64,000 nucleotides of DNA from Mycolicibacterium sp. S2-37 (GTDB lineage Bacteria > Actinomycetota > Actinomycetes > Mycobacteriales > Mycobacteriaceae). The notes beneath the pieces were generated by a model, which saw only the letters and a program-made list of their open reading frames with translations, made no database searches and had not been told where the DNA came from. This document shows, one piece after another, positions 38,024 through 46,868 of this stretch; within the stretch, counting starts at the first letter, position 1; each line of letters opens with the position of its first letter. The stretch spans positions 1 to 64,000 of the forward strand of contig NZ_JAFEVR010000004.1 in assembly GCF_017352375.1 (NCBI RefSeq). Direction: 5' to 3'. The position numbers were made by a program, and so were the translations under genes.

Positions 38024-41000
38024 TCAGGTACTGACGTCGCCGCGGCAGGCCCGGTAGGACTCGGTCGCCTCATTGAGCCGCTGGCGGACCCGCGTCCTGG
38101 GTGTCGTCGGCAGCGACACGGTCACGGGTTCATCCGGGTCCTCGGCCGCGGCCGGCGGTGCTCTGTCCTCGTACTTCGGTTTGGACGGCCACCAGTTCGC
38201 CTTGCCGACCAGTGCGGCGACCGCGGGCACGGTGATGGTGCGGACGATGAACGTGTCGAGCAGCAGCCCGACTCCGATGACGAAGCCGAGCTGGATGACC
38301 GTGGCGATACTGCTCACCGTCAGCGACAGCATGGACGCCGCGAAGATCAGACCGGCCGAGGTGATCACACCGCCCGTCGCGCCGACGGTCTTGACGATGC
38401 CGGTGCGGATGCCGTTGCGGGACTCCTCGCGTATTCGGTGGATCAGCAGCAGGTTGTAGTCGGCGCCGACGGCGACCAGCACCAGGAACGCCATCCCGGG
38501 CACCGTCCAGTACAGCTTCTGGTCGAAGAAGAAGCTGAAGAAGGCCACGCCGATGCCGATGGCCGACACGTACGAGATGACCACCGACAGCACCAGATAC
38601 AGCGGCGCCACCAGGGCGCGCAGCAGCAGCACGAGGATCACGAAGACGACGATGAGGGTGACGATGACGATGAACTGCACGTCTTTGTCGTAGTAATTGC
38701 GCAAGTCGTTCTGCACCGCCGAGAACCCCACCATGGAGACCTTGGAACCTGCCAGCGAGGTGTTCGGCAGCGCGCCCTCGGCGGCGTCGACGATCTCGGC
38801 GACCTGATCCATCGCGTCGGTGCTGAACGGGTCGAGCGCGGTCTGCACCAGATAGCGGGCCGTATGGCCGTCGGGTGAGACGAACAGGCCCGCGGCCTTC
38901 TTGAACTCGGCCTGCGTGAGGATCTCGGGCGGGATGTAGAAGCCGGACATCGGCGGGTTGTTCGCATCGCGCTTCATCGCGAGCAGGAACGCCGACGCCT
39001 GGTCGAGGCCGCCGCCCATCGTCCTGGTCTGGTCGACGAGCAGCTGGACGCCTTCGGCGAGCTGGCGGCTGGAATCGGCGAGTGTGTTCGCGCCCTGCAT
39101 GGCCTCATTGAGCCGGTTCGTCACCCCGCCCGGCTGGCCCATGCCCAGCTCCCTGGCCGCCTCGGTGGCTGTCTTCAGACTCGACGACAGCCCCTTGATC
39201 GTCTCGTCCAGCGATTGGAATCCCTCGGTGTTCTGCAGTTCGCGGCCCAGTTCGGAGATGCTGTTGAGCGCCGGGCTGCTGCGGGTGGCCACGATCCGGC
39301 GCAGATCCTCCCGTGAGGTGACGCATTCGGGATCGGTGGCGCACTCCGGGCTGCGGTCCAGCGACCGGAGTACGGGCGCACCCCACGCGTAGATGTCGGT
39401 GATGCGCCCGACGTCGACGCCGATGGCCTGACCGAGGTCGCGCATGTTGGTCACCAGGGTTGCGGTGCGGTCGATCTCGTCGAGGGTCTTCTCGCCACCG
39501 TATTTGCGCGACATGTCGTCCAGCGCGGTTGCCAGGCCCCGCACGCTGCCTGCGGCGTTCACCACCCCGGTGCGCAGTTCGTTGAGGACGTCGGCGAGCT
39601 GGTGGGCTCCACCGGACAGTCTGTTGAGGTTTGCGTCGTTCTCGTCGATGAGTGTGCCCGCGTCCTGCAGGCGGGTCCCGACCTCGCCGGCCTGCCAGGT
39701 GGCCTTGGCCTGCTCGAGCATCTCGCCGGTCGGGCGGGTGATACCGCGCACCATGTCGATGTCGGGCAGCGCGGCGATCCGCTGCGCCATCATCTCCATA
39801 TCGGCCAGCGCCGTCGGAGTCCGCAGATCCTGCGGCGACTGAATGACGACGAACTGCTGCAGCGTGGTGGCGATCGGGAAGTGATCGTCCATGGCGTCGT
39901 AGCCGATGTTGCTGGTGGCGTCGTCGGGGAGCGCCTTGCGGTCGTCGTAGTTGTATTCGAGGAACACCGTCCCCGCCCCGAGGGCGATCAGCACGGTCAG
40001 ACTGGCCACGAGGTGGCGCACCGGTTTGCGCACGATGTTGACACCCGACCGCCGCCAGAACCGGCCGGTTCTGTCCTTGCGGGGGTTCACCCAGCCGCGC
40101 CGGCCCGCGAGCACGATGAGAGACGGCAGCAACGTCACCGAGGCCAGGAAACCGATGGTGATGGTGACGGCCAGCGCGGGGCCGACCGTCGAGAAGACGG
40201 CCAGGGTGGTGAACCCCAGACCGAGGAAGGTGAGGGCGACGGTCGCCGCTGAGCCGGCGATCACCTTGCCGATCGTGCCCAAGGCGCCGACCAGGGCGTC
40301 GTCGGACGACATGCCCCCGCGCACGAGTTCCTGATATCGGCTGAACAGGAACACCGCGTAGTCGACGCCGGCCCCCATCATCATGGCGGTCATCAGCACG
40401 ATGGTCTGCGGGCCGAGACCGAGGCCGAGCTCGCCGAGACCGGCCACCACCTGATTGGCCACCGCCAGCGACACCCCGATGGTCACCATCGGGATCAACA
40501 TGCCGATGAGGCTGCGATAGACCAGCACCAGGATCGTGAGAATCGTCCCGACCGTGGCGATCTCGATGACGTGCTGATCGCGGACCCCGATCGAGTTGAC
40601 GTCTTCGAGCGTGGCAGGCCCGCCGACGAAGTAGGCCTTGAGGGTGGAGCCCTCGGTCACGTCCTCGACCACCTCGACCGCATTGCGATAGGACTCCTGC
40701 CCGGCCGGGGTGCCCATCACACCGGTGAGCGTCACCGGGAGGTTGTAGGCCTTCTGGTCCTTGCTGATCATGACTTCGCGCAGCTCGGGGATGGCGATGA
40801 AGTCCTGCGTCGAGGACACGTCCGCCGGCTCGGCCTTGAGCCGGTCGACCAGCGAGCGGTAGGTCTGCTCGTCGGCCGGGGTCAGCCCGGCGTCGTCGAC
40901 GAGGATCACCACCATCGCGTTCGACGCGTTCGCCTCGTCGAAGGCTTCCTGCATCTGATCGCCCGCTACGAGAACCGGCGACTCGGCGGGCAGGAAGTCG

Positions 41001-41170
41001 GGCGGGTTCTTCTGGGCGACGACCGCCAGCGGCGGGATCAACAGGAACAGTACGGCCGCCGTTGCAAGCCACCCGGCGATGACCATGACCGGATGGCGGA
41101 CGATGACCCGGCCCATGAGGGGAAGGATCCCGCCCGCGAACGCACCGCTAAGCCTGGTGCGCCTCAACAT
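38024..41170 (-). CDS. mmpL: MmpL-family RND lipid transporter
   Basis: A 1048-residue RND-type transporter with twelve predicted helices in two halves separated by large loops, including a long first-half D2-like coiled region (TLIDENDANLNRLSGGAHQL and similar) as in MmpL3/7/8/10/12. Proton-relay Asp-Tyr pairs are MGAGVDYAVFLFSRY (near residue 268) and VAVGADYNLLLIHRI (near residue 901). ATG 41170 was chosen because the protein then begins shortly before the first helix; longer starts add about 67 non-conserved residues. Its neighbours suggest it exports the Pks/PapA product. Similarity to the MmpL12 of LOS loci is plausible but unproven. Confidence 0.9.
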   Translation of the reverse strand: MLRRTRLSGAFAGGILPLMGRVIVRHPVMVIAGWLATAAVLFLLIPPLAVVAQKNPPDFLPAESPVLVAGDQMQEAFDEANASNAMVVILVDDAGLTPADEQTYRSLVDRLKAEPADVSSTQDFIAIPELREVMISKDQKAYNLPVTLTGVMGTPAGQESYRNAVEVVEDVTEGSTLKAYFVGGPATLEDVNSIGVRDQHVIEIATVGTILTILVLVYRSLIGMLIPMVTIGVSLAVANQVVAGLGELGLGLGPQTIVLMTAMMMGAGVDYAVFLFSRYQELVRGGMSSDDALVGALGTIGKVIAGSAATVALTFLGLGFTTLAVFSTVGPALAVTITIGFLASVTLLPSLIVLAGRRGWVNPRKDRTGRFWRRSGVNIVRKPVRHLVASLTVLIALGAGTVFLEYNYDDRKALPDDATSNIGYDAMDDHFPIATTLQQFVVIQSPQDLRTPTALADMEMMAQRIAALPDIDMVRGITRPTGEMLEQAKATWQAGEVGTRLQDAGTLIDENDANLNRLSGGAHQLADVLNELRTGVVNAAGSVRGLATALDDMSRKYGGEKTLDEIDRTATLVTNMRDLGQAIGVDVGRITDIYAWGAPVLRSLDRSPECATDPECVTSREDLRRIVATRSSPALNSISELGRELQNTEGFQSLDETIKGLSSSLKTATEAARELGMGQPGGVTNRLNEAMQGANTLADSSRQLAEGVQLLVDQTRTMGGGLDQASAFLLAMKRDANNPPMSGFYIPPEILTQAEFKKAAGLFVSPDGHTARYLVQTALDPFSTDAMDQVAEIVDAAEGALPNTSLAGSKVSMVGFSAVQNDLRNYYDKDVQFIVIVTLIVVFVILVLLLRALVAPLYLVLSVVISYVSAIGIGVAFFSFFFDQKLYWTVPGMAFLVLVAVGADYNLLLIHRIREESRNGIRTGIVKTVGATGGVITSAGLIFAASMLSLTVSSIATVIQLGFVIGVGLLLDTFIVRTITVPAVAALVGKANWWPSKPKYEDRAPPAAAEDPDEPVTVSLPTTPRTRVRQRLNEATESYRACRGDVST

Positions 41171-41379
41171 TCCCGCCACGCTACACGGCGCACAACGTCC
41201 CAAGTGGGCCGCGGAAATGCCCGGCACACTGGCCCGACGCACGAAAAGGGAGGTCGGACAAACGGGTGCCCGCCGTGATGGAATTCGGGCGTGCCCTACC
41301 CGTCGACACGCCTCGATTCGCCCCGTGCGGAGGTGCCGGCGCCGCCGCGTTGCGGGCGGGGGAACGGACACCTCTGCCG

Positions 41380-42624
41380 ATGAGATTCGTCGTGGCTGTC
41401 CACGGCACCCGCGGCGATGTCGAGCCGTGCCTGGCCGTGGGTCTGGAACTGATGCGCCGCGGTCATCACGTGACTCTCGCGGTGCCGCCCAACCTGCTCG
41501 GGTTCGCCGAGGCCGCCGGGTTCGGCGGCGCTGTCGCCTACGGCGTCGACTCCCAGCAGCAGCTGCAGACCGAGGTGTTCCGCGACTGGTGGGAGCTGCG
41601 CAATCCGGTCACGGTGTTGCGCGAGGTCCGCGACTATGTCGTCGAGGGCTGGTCGGACATGTCGGACACACTGAACTCGATCGCGGCGGGCGCCGACCTC
41701 ATCCTGACCGGCACGACCTATCAGGAGCTGGCCGCCGTCGTCGCCGAGGCGCACCACATCCCGCTCGGCGCCCTGCATTACTTTCCGGTCCGCCCCAACA
41801 CCCGGGTGCTGCCCCTTCCGCTGCCCTACGCCGCGGCCGAACGGATGTACGCCCTGGTCGAATGGGTGCACTGGCAGGTGCTGCGCAGTGCGGAGGCCGC
41901 ACAGCGGCGCAGCCTGGGTCTGCCGCCGGTCCGCACCCGCGCGGTGCGCCGGATGATCGAATCGGGCGCCGTCGAGATCCAGGCCTACGACGAGGTCTTC
42001 TTCCCCGGGCTGGCCGAGCAGTGGGGTGACCGGCGGCCCGTGGTCGGGGCGCTCACCCTCGAGTTGGACACCGAAGCCGACGACGACGTCGCCTCGTGGA
42101 CCGCGGCGGGCGAACCACCGGTCTACTTCGGCTTCGGCAGCATGCCCGTCGAGAAGCCCGCCGAGGCGATGGACAAGATCACCGGGGCGTGCGCGGACCT
42201 GGGTCTCCGGGCGCTGATCTGCTCGGGGGCGTGGGATGTCGATGGCCTGCCCACCGCGGAGCACGTCAAGGTGGTCCGTTCGGTGAACCACGCGGCGGTG
42301 TTCCCGATGTGCCGGGCCGTCGTCCACCACGGCGGCGCGGGCACGACCGCGGCCGGGGTGCGCGCGGGGGTGCCCAGCCTGGTGCTGTGGGTCGGGGCCG
42401 AGCAGCCGATCTGGGGTGCGGCGATAAAGAAGTTGGGTGTCGGGGATTTCCGGCGGTTCGCCACGACGTCACGCGAGTCACTGCGCGATGCGCTGGCGTC
42501 CGTGTTGTCCCCCGCGTATGTGGCGCGGGCCCGGGACACGGCGGCCGCGATGACCAAACCCGCGGAGAGCATCACCGCCGCGGCCGACCTGCTCGAGGCC
42601 GCGGCCGTGCGTGGACGCGGTTAG
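41380..42624 (+). CDS. UGT/GT1-family glycosyltransferase
   Basis: A 414-residue GT-B enzyme. The N-terminus MRFVVAVHGTRGDVEPCLAVG is that of mycobacterial and vancomycin-type UGTs (Gtf, Rv1524/Rv1526c/Rv2962c type). Near residue 316 the donor-binding block is VHHGGAGTTAAGVRAGVPSLVLW. Such enzymes add sugars such as rhamnose or deoxysugars to glycolipid cores. ATG 41380 fits the family N-terminus; an in-frame GTG at 41266 with an upstream GGGAGG would add 38 unlikely residues. It is alone on the plus strand between the divergent mmpL and the convergent acyltransferase-like operon. The stop overlaps the next gene's stop. Confidence 0.85.
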   Translation: MRFVVAVHGTRGDVEPCLAVGLELMRRGHHVTLAVPPNLLGFAEAAGFGGAVAYGVDSQQQLQTEVFRDWWELRNPVTVLREVRDYVVEGWSDMSDTLNSIAAGADLILTGTTYQELAAVVAEAHHIPLGALHYFPVRPNTRVLPLPLPYAAAERMYALVEWVHWQVLRSAEAAQRRSLGLPPVRTRAVRRMIESGAVEIQAYDEVFFPGLAEQWGDRRPVVGALTLELDTEADDDVASWTAAGEPPVYFGFGSMPVEKPAEAMDKITGACADLGLRALICSGAWDVDGLPTAEHVKVVRSVNHAAVFPMCRAVVHHGGAGTTAAGVRAGVPSLVLWVGAEQPIWGAAIKKLGVGDFRRFATTSRESLRDALASVLSPAYVARARDTAAAMTKPAESITAAADLLEAAAVRGRG

Positions 42625-43967
42625 ACGATTTCGGCGGTCAGACCGAATTCGGCGAGGGTCGCGGCGGTGACCTGGCGCAGATGATCCTTGGTGTTGGGAC
42701 CGCCCGGCTGGTAGCCGACGATTCCGATGGTGACCGCGCCGTTGATGCGACCCGCGACCACGACGAGGTGTCCGCCGGCCCGTTCGATGGATGCACGCCG
42801 GACGTCCTGGTCGACGCCGCGCAGCAGGACGTACTCGGCGTCCGTGCCGTCGGGACGGCCGACCATCGGATCCAGGTCTCCGACGTTGGAGCAGGAGACC
42901 GGCAGATCGCCGAACATCAGGTCCGCGGTGCGCCGCACTGCCCGCCGGGGCACGAACGGCGTCAGCGGCAGCAGTGCGAACGTCTCGTCGGGCACCTCCC
43001 GAAGCTCCGCCAGCCCCTGTCGGATGGCGGCCCTGACGGCCGAGAGGTCGGCGGTGGCCTGCGCGGGGTCGACCTCGACATGGGCCAGCGAGATGGCGTT
43101 CGCCCTGGTGTCCTCCGCGGTGCGGTCGCTCATGGCGATCAGCAGCGACACCGCACCGTCGCCGGGGCGCATGCGGCCCATGCGTTCGGCGAGCCGTGCG
43201 GAGAAGCCGGCGAGCAGCGAATAGCTGGTGCCTGACCGCTCCGCCGCGGCGGCGTCCCACTGGCCGAGACCGACGAAGGCGTTGACGACCGGCACCACGA
43301 CCGTGCCGTGCACGTCGTTGCCCGGGGCGACCGGCGGCCGGGAGCTGCCGGAGTTCGCGATGTCGTGGCGGCGGCGCAGCGCAAGGCGCACCGCGGCGGC
43401 CACCGTCCTGCCGTACTCCGGTGCGTCGCACACGGTCCGCTGCAGATCCTCGGCCACGCCCCGCATCGGCCGACGCGACGCGGCCGGCGCATATCCGAAA
43501 TCGCGCGGTGTGCCGGCCGCGGCCTCGGCGATGGTCTGCAGGATTCCGACCCCGTCGGTCAGGCAGTGCGACGCCACCAGGCTGATCCCGGTCGACCCGT
43601 CGGTCATCGGCAGCACCCCGAGGTGCCAGGCCGGCCCGTGCTCGGGGTCGACGGTCAGCTCGGCCCGCTCGTCGAGCCAGTCCGACAGCGCGGACCGCGG
43701 ACGAGGCGGCGCGGTGTCGATCGGCAGGGGCGGGCCGGGCGAGGCGACCCAGCGGTGCCGGCCGAACGGCAGCGGCGAGCACTCGATGCGCCGGCCGAGC
43801 AGTCCGTGGCCGAGGTTGGCGTGGAAGCGAGCCAGGGCGGCGTCGTCGACGTCGTGTTCGTAGATCCAGGAGATCTGCCCGAGCTTGCCCGGTCCGGTCG
43901 ACCGCAGCTGCAGGAAGGCCGCCTGGTCGATGAAGGCCAGCCGGTCGTCGCCACGCGCGGCGCTCAT
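42621..43967 (-). CDS. Condensation-fold acyltransferase-like protein, tandem copy 1
   Basis: A 448-residue protein of the BAHD/condensation (WS/DGAT- or PapA-like) superfamily. The catalytic motif SHCLTDG gives His134-x3-Asp138-Gly. LPFGRHRW near residue 67, LPLTPFVPRRAV near residue 310 and VSCSNVGDLDP near residue 355 are shared with its neighbour. It is not a typical PapA and does not look like a plain wax-ester synthase. ATG 43967 directly abuts the upstream stop codon. As last gene of the minus-strand pks operon it is likely to transfer or rearrange an acyl group on the lipid product. Substrate unknown. Confidence 0.7.
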   Translation of the reverse strand: MSAARGDDRLAFIDQAAFLQLRSTGPGKLGQISWIYEHDVDDAALARFHANLGHGLLGRRIECSPLPFGRHRWVASPGPPLPIDTAPPRPRSALSDWLDERAELTVDPEHGPAWHLGVLPMTDGSTGISLVASHCLTDGVGILQTIAEAAAGTPRDFGYAPAASRRPMRGVAEDLQRTVCDAPEYGRTVAAAVRLALRRRHDIANSGSSRPPVAPGNDVHGTVVVPVVNAFVGLGQWDAAAAERSGTSYSLLAGFSARLAERMGRMRPGDGAVSLLIAMSDRTAEDTRANAISLAHVEVDPAQATADLSAVRAAIRQGLAELREVPDETFALLPLTPFVPRRAVRRTADLMFGDLPVSCSNVGDLDPMVGRPDGTDAEYVLLRGVDQDVRRASIERAGGHLVVVAGRINGAVTIGIVGYQPGGPNTKDHLRQVTAATLAEFGLTAEIV

Positions 43968-45326
43968 CTAGATGGCCACGGCGGGCAGGTCGAATTCGGC
44001 CAGGGTGTCCATCACCAGGTCGGCCAGCCAGGGTTTGGTGTTGACCGCACCGGGCTGATAGCCGATCACGGCGATCGACACCGTGTCCCCGATGCGGGCG
44101 CCGACGACGGTGAGGATCCCGCTGCGCTCCTCGAGCACCCGCCGCGAGATGTGCCCGTCCACACCGCGCATGGTGACGAATTCAGCATCGGTGCCGTCGA
44201 CACGGCCGATCTCCACCGGCAGATCGCCCAGGTTCGAACACGACACCCGCAGATCCGAGAAACCGAACGCGACGTCGGCCATCGCCTGCACGGCCCGCTT
44301 CGGGATGAACGGCACCAGCGGCAGCAGGGCCAGCGTCTCGTCGGGGACCTCCCGCACGGTCTTCAGCGCCTGCTTGATCGCCGCGCGGGCCTCGGTCAGA
44401 TCCTCGGTGACGCGGCGCGGATCGATGTGGGCGGTCGCCAGTTTGACCGCGTTGGCCCGGGTGTCCTCGAGCGTGCGGTCGTTGATGGGGATGGTGAACG
44501 CGACGGCGCCGTCCTCGGGCCGGTGCCTGCCGATCCGCTGCGAGAGCCGCGCAGCGAACCCGGCGAGCAGTGAATACGAGTTCCCGCCCAGCGCCTCGGC
44601 ACGGGCGTCCCACTTTCCGCCGTCGACGAAGACCGAGATCGCCGGGGTGACGATCGCCTCGTCGGGTACGCCGTCGCCCGCCTGCCGGTCGCGCTTGACC
44701 GGCCGGGCGAACTGCTTGCGCCTGCGGTAGGCGAGTCTGGCCGCGGCGGCCACGGTGCGGCCCAGTTCCGGCATGTCGCGGGCGAGCTGGCGGGCATCCT
44801 CGAGGACGGCCTGCCGGCGGGTGCGGGTCTTCGGCGGCGCGTAGCCGAGGTCGGCGGTGTTACCGGTGACGGCATTGAACACGGTGAGCAGGGCGCCACC
44901 GCCGTCGCTGAGGCAGTGCGAACCCACCAGGGTGACCGCGGTGGCGCCGTCGTCGAGCGGTTGCACGGCCAGATGCCATCCCGGCCCCCACTCGGGGTCG
45001 ACGGGTACCTGCGCCCGGGCGTCCAGCCAGTCGCCGAGCGCCGCGCGCGGCAGCACGTTCTCGGCGATGTCGATGTCGCTCTGCGGTCCGAGCGCGGACA
45101 CCCACCGGTGCCTGCCGAACGGCAGCGGCGACGGTTCGATGTGGCGCCCGGCCAACCCGTAGCCGAAGTTGCGGTGGAACCGGCGCAGTCCGTCGTAGTC
45201 GACGGGATGCTCGTAGATCCAGACGCACTGCATGACAGCGGCCTGGCCGGTCGCGCGCAGGCCCAGGAACATCGCCTGATCCAGGTACGGCACCAGATGG
45301 TCGGACCTGGCGTGCGCCATGCTCAC
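43968..45326 (-). CDS. Condensation-fold acyltransferase-like protein, tandem copy 2
   Basis: A 452-residue paralogue of the next downstream gene. The motif SHCLSDGGG gives His137-x3-Asp141-Gly. Blocks in common are FLGLRATG near residue 20, IEPSPLPFGRHRW, LPLVPFIPKRAV and RVSCSNLGDLPVE. GTG 45326 overlaps the papA stop (GTGA); ATG at 45320 is an alternative. Keeping both catalytic residues in both copies argues that each is active and that duplication was followed by specialisation. Probably they are two transfer steps on one glycolipid; inference. Confidence 0.7.
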   Translation of the reverse strand: MSMAHARSDHLVPYLDQAMFLGLRATGQAAVMQCVWIYEHPVDYDGLRRFHRNFGYGLAGRHIEPSPLPFGRHRWVSALGPQSDIDIAENVLPRAALGDWLDARAQVPVDPEWGPGWHLAVQPLDDGATAVTLVGSHCLSDGGGALLTVFNAVTGNTADLGYAPPKTRTRRQAVLEDARQLARDMPELGRTVAAAARLAYRRRKQFARPVKRDRQAGDGVPDEAIVTPAISVFVDGGKWDARAEALGGNSYSLLAGFAARLSQRIGRHRPEDGAVAFTIPINDRTLEDTRANAVKLATAHIDPRRVTEDLTEARAAIKQALKTVREVPDETLALLPLVPFIPKRAVQAMADVAFGFSDLRVSCSNLGDLPVEIGRVDGTDAEFVTMRGVDGHISRRVLEERSGILTVVGARIGDTVSIAVIGYQPGAVNTKPWLADLVMDTLAEFDLPAVAI

Positions 45327-46804
45327 CGTCCGACTACAGGGACCAACTCACTGCGCTGCCTGCGGGCGCCGTGGGCAGCGGTGGTGAGCGGCTCCCGGCC
45401 AGGATCAGCGGCGGTGTCACCGTCGGCGACGCGCAGGAACCACGTCTGCATGGCGCGCACGTAGCGCTCGATCGATTCGCGGGCGATCGGGTTGTCCGGG
45501 AAGCACACGGTCAGCGCGGTCTCCCGCTCGGTGCGGTTGACGTACAGACCGACCTGGAACGCCGAGCGCGCGTCGGTGTACAGCTTGCCGTTCATCGCCT
45601 CCCACTGGGCGATGACGCTCGGCGACAGCGGCGGTAGGCCGGCGTCGAGGTAGGACAGCATCGGAACTCCGGGATCGGGGGTGCAGATCCCGGCGGACTT
45701 CCCGAGTTCGACGACGAGTTCGAACGGGACGTGCGCGAGGTGCAGGCTCCCGTCGAAGGATTGCTGTGCGTGCCGCGCAGTCGAGGCGAAGTCCGCCGGG
45801 TCGGCGGTGACGGTGACCGGGACCACACCGGTGAACCAGCCGGTCGTCATGAACTCTTCGGGCGTCCGGCGCGTTGTGGTCGGGGTGATGATGTAGTAGT
45901 CCCGGTTGCCGCTGAACTCGAGGTCGGTCAGCGCACCGCAGGCGAAGACGCCGCCGATGAACCGGGCTCCCGCCGCCGCGCAGACCGCCTCGAAGCGTTC
46001 GCTCTGCTGCCGGTCCAGCAGGCGCACGGTCATCAGGTCCCCCGAGCAGGACACCGACGGATCGCCCAGTGGCAGCGGGAAGCGGGGCTTGGATCCGCCG
46101 TGTGCCGCGGCGATGTCGACCCATTCGGCGACCTCGGGCGAGTCCGGGGTCAGCGCCGAGGTGTAGTCGTGCTGGCCGACGCAGTAGTCGTCGTAGCTGC
46201 CCGGCTCAGGCAGCTGAAGCGGCGCACCCCCACCGATCAGGGTCGCGTACATCATGTGGATCTCGACGAGGACCAGGCCCATGAACATCGCGTCGGTGTG
46301 CACGTGGTCGACGCTGATGTAGAAGGTGAAGTGGTCGGCACGCTGGATCACCCCGAAGCTGAAGCAGTTCCACTGCAACGGATCCGGGGTGGCCAGCACG
46401 TGCTCACGCCACTGCGCGGCGGTCACCTCGCCGTGTTCGGTCGGCACGAATTTGATGTCGCGGGGGTTGCGCGCGGTCCGGCGGACGACCTCGTCGGACT
46501 CCGTCACCTCGAACCGGCTGTGGTAGGTGTCGTGGCGGCGCAGATAGGCGTTGATGACGTGCGTCATCGCCCGGGTGTCGCAGCGGCCCGGCATGTCCCA
46601 CGCCGGGATGAGCAGCCGCGCCATGTCGGTGCCCTGCTCGCGGTGCTCGCGGTAGGCCCGGATGTGCTGTGCCTGCTGATAGCTCACCGGAACGTCGCTG
46701 ATCGGCGCGTCGGCCATCTTGGCCGCCGAGGCGGCCGACGGGTTCCACGAGATGAGGGTGCCGGGAGCGCCGTTCCAGTCCTGGATCGATCTCATCGCCA
46801 CCAT
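45323..46804 (-). CDS. papA: Polyketide-associated acyltransferase PapA
   Basis: A 493-residue Pap acyltransferase. The typical N-terminus (MRSIQDWNGAPGTLISW, PAWDMPGRCD) is followed by the catalytic HVHTD (His167 to Asp171; the Gly of the canonical HxxxDG is Ala here). YYIITPTTTRRTPEEFMTTGWFTGVVPV is the PapA mid-domain. It should move a Pks-made methyl-branched or a fatty acyl group to a sugar hydroxyl, as PapA1/A3 do. ATG 46804 has GAGGAGG about six bases upstream, so it was preferred to the longer ORF start and to 46795. It lies 64 bp after the pks and is coupled to the downstream paralogue. Confidence 0.87.
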   Translation of the reverse strand: MVAMRSIQDWNGAPGTLISWNPSAASAAKMADAPISDVPVSYQQAQHIRAYREHREQGTDMARLLIPAWDMPGRCDTRAMTHVINAYLRRHDTYHSRFEVTESDEVVRRTARNPRDIKFVPTEHGEVTAAQWREHVLATPDPLQWNCFSFGVIQRADHFTFYISVDHVHTDAMFMGLVLVEIHMMYATLIGGGAPLQLPEPGSYDDYCVGQHDYTSALTPDSPEVAEWVDIAAAHGGSKPRFPLPLGDPSVSCSGDLMTVRLLDRQQSERFEAVCAAAGARFIGGVFACGALTDLEFSGNRDYYIITPTTTRRTPEEFMTTGWFTGVVPVTVTADPADFASTARHAQQSFDGSLHLAHVPFELVVELGKSAGICTPDPGVPMLSYLDAGLPPLSPSVIAQWEAMNGKLYTDARSAFQVGLYVNRTERETALTVCFPDNPIARESIERYVRAMQTWFLRVADGDTAADPGREPLTTAAHGARRQRSELVPVVGR

Positions 46805-46868
46805 CGGCGCCTCCTCAGCTTCGCGTTCGAGTGGCCGACGGCGATGTCGGCCGGGGGGTACGGGATCG

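Noticed and set aside
41266-41379. Upstream GTG start for the UGT gene (41266)
   Set aside because: It adds 38 residues without family similarity, although a GGGAGG sequence precedes it; the family begins at MRFVVAVHGTRGD.
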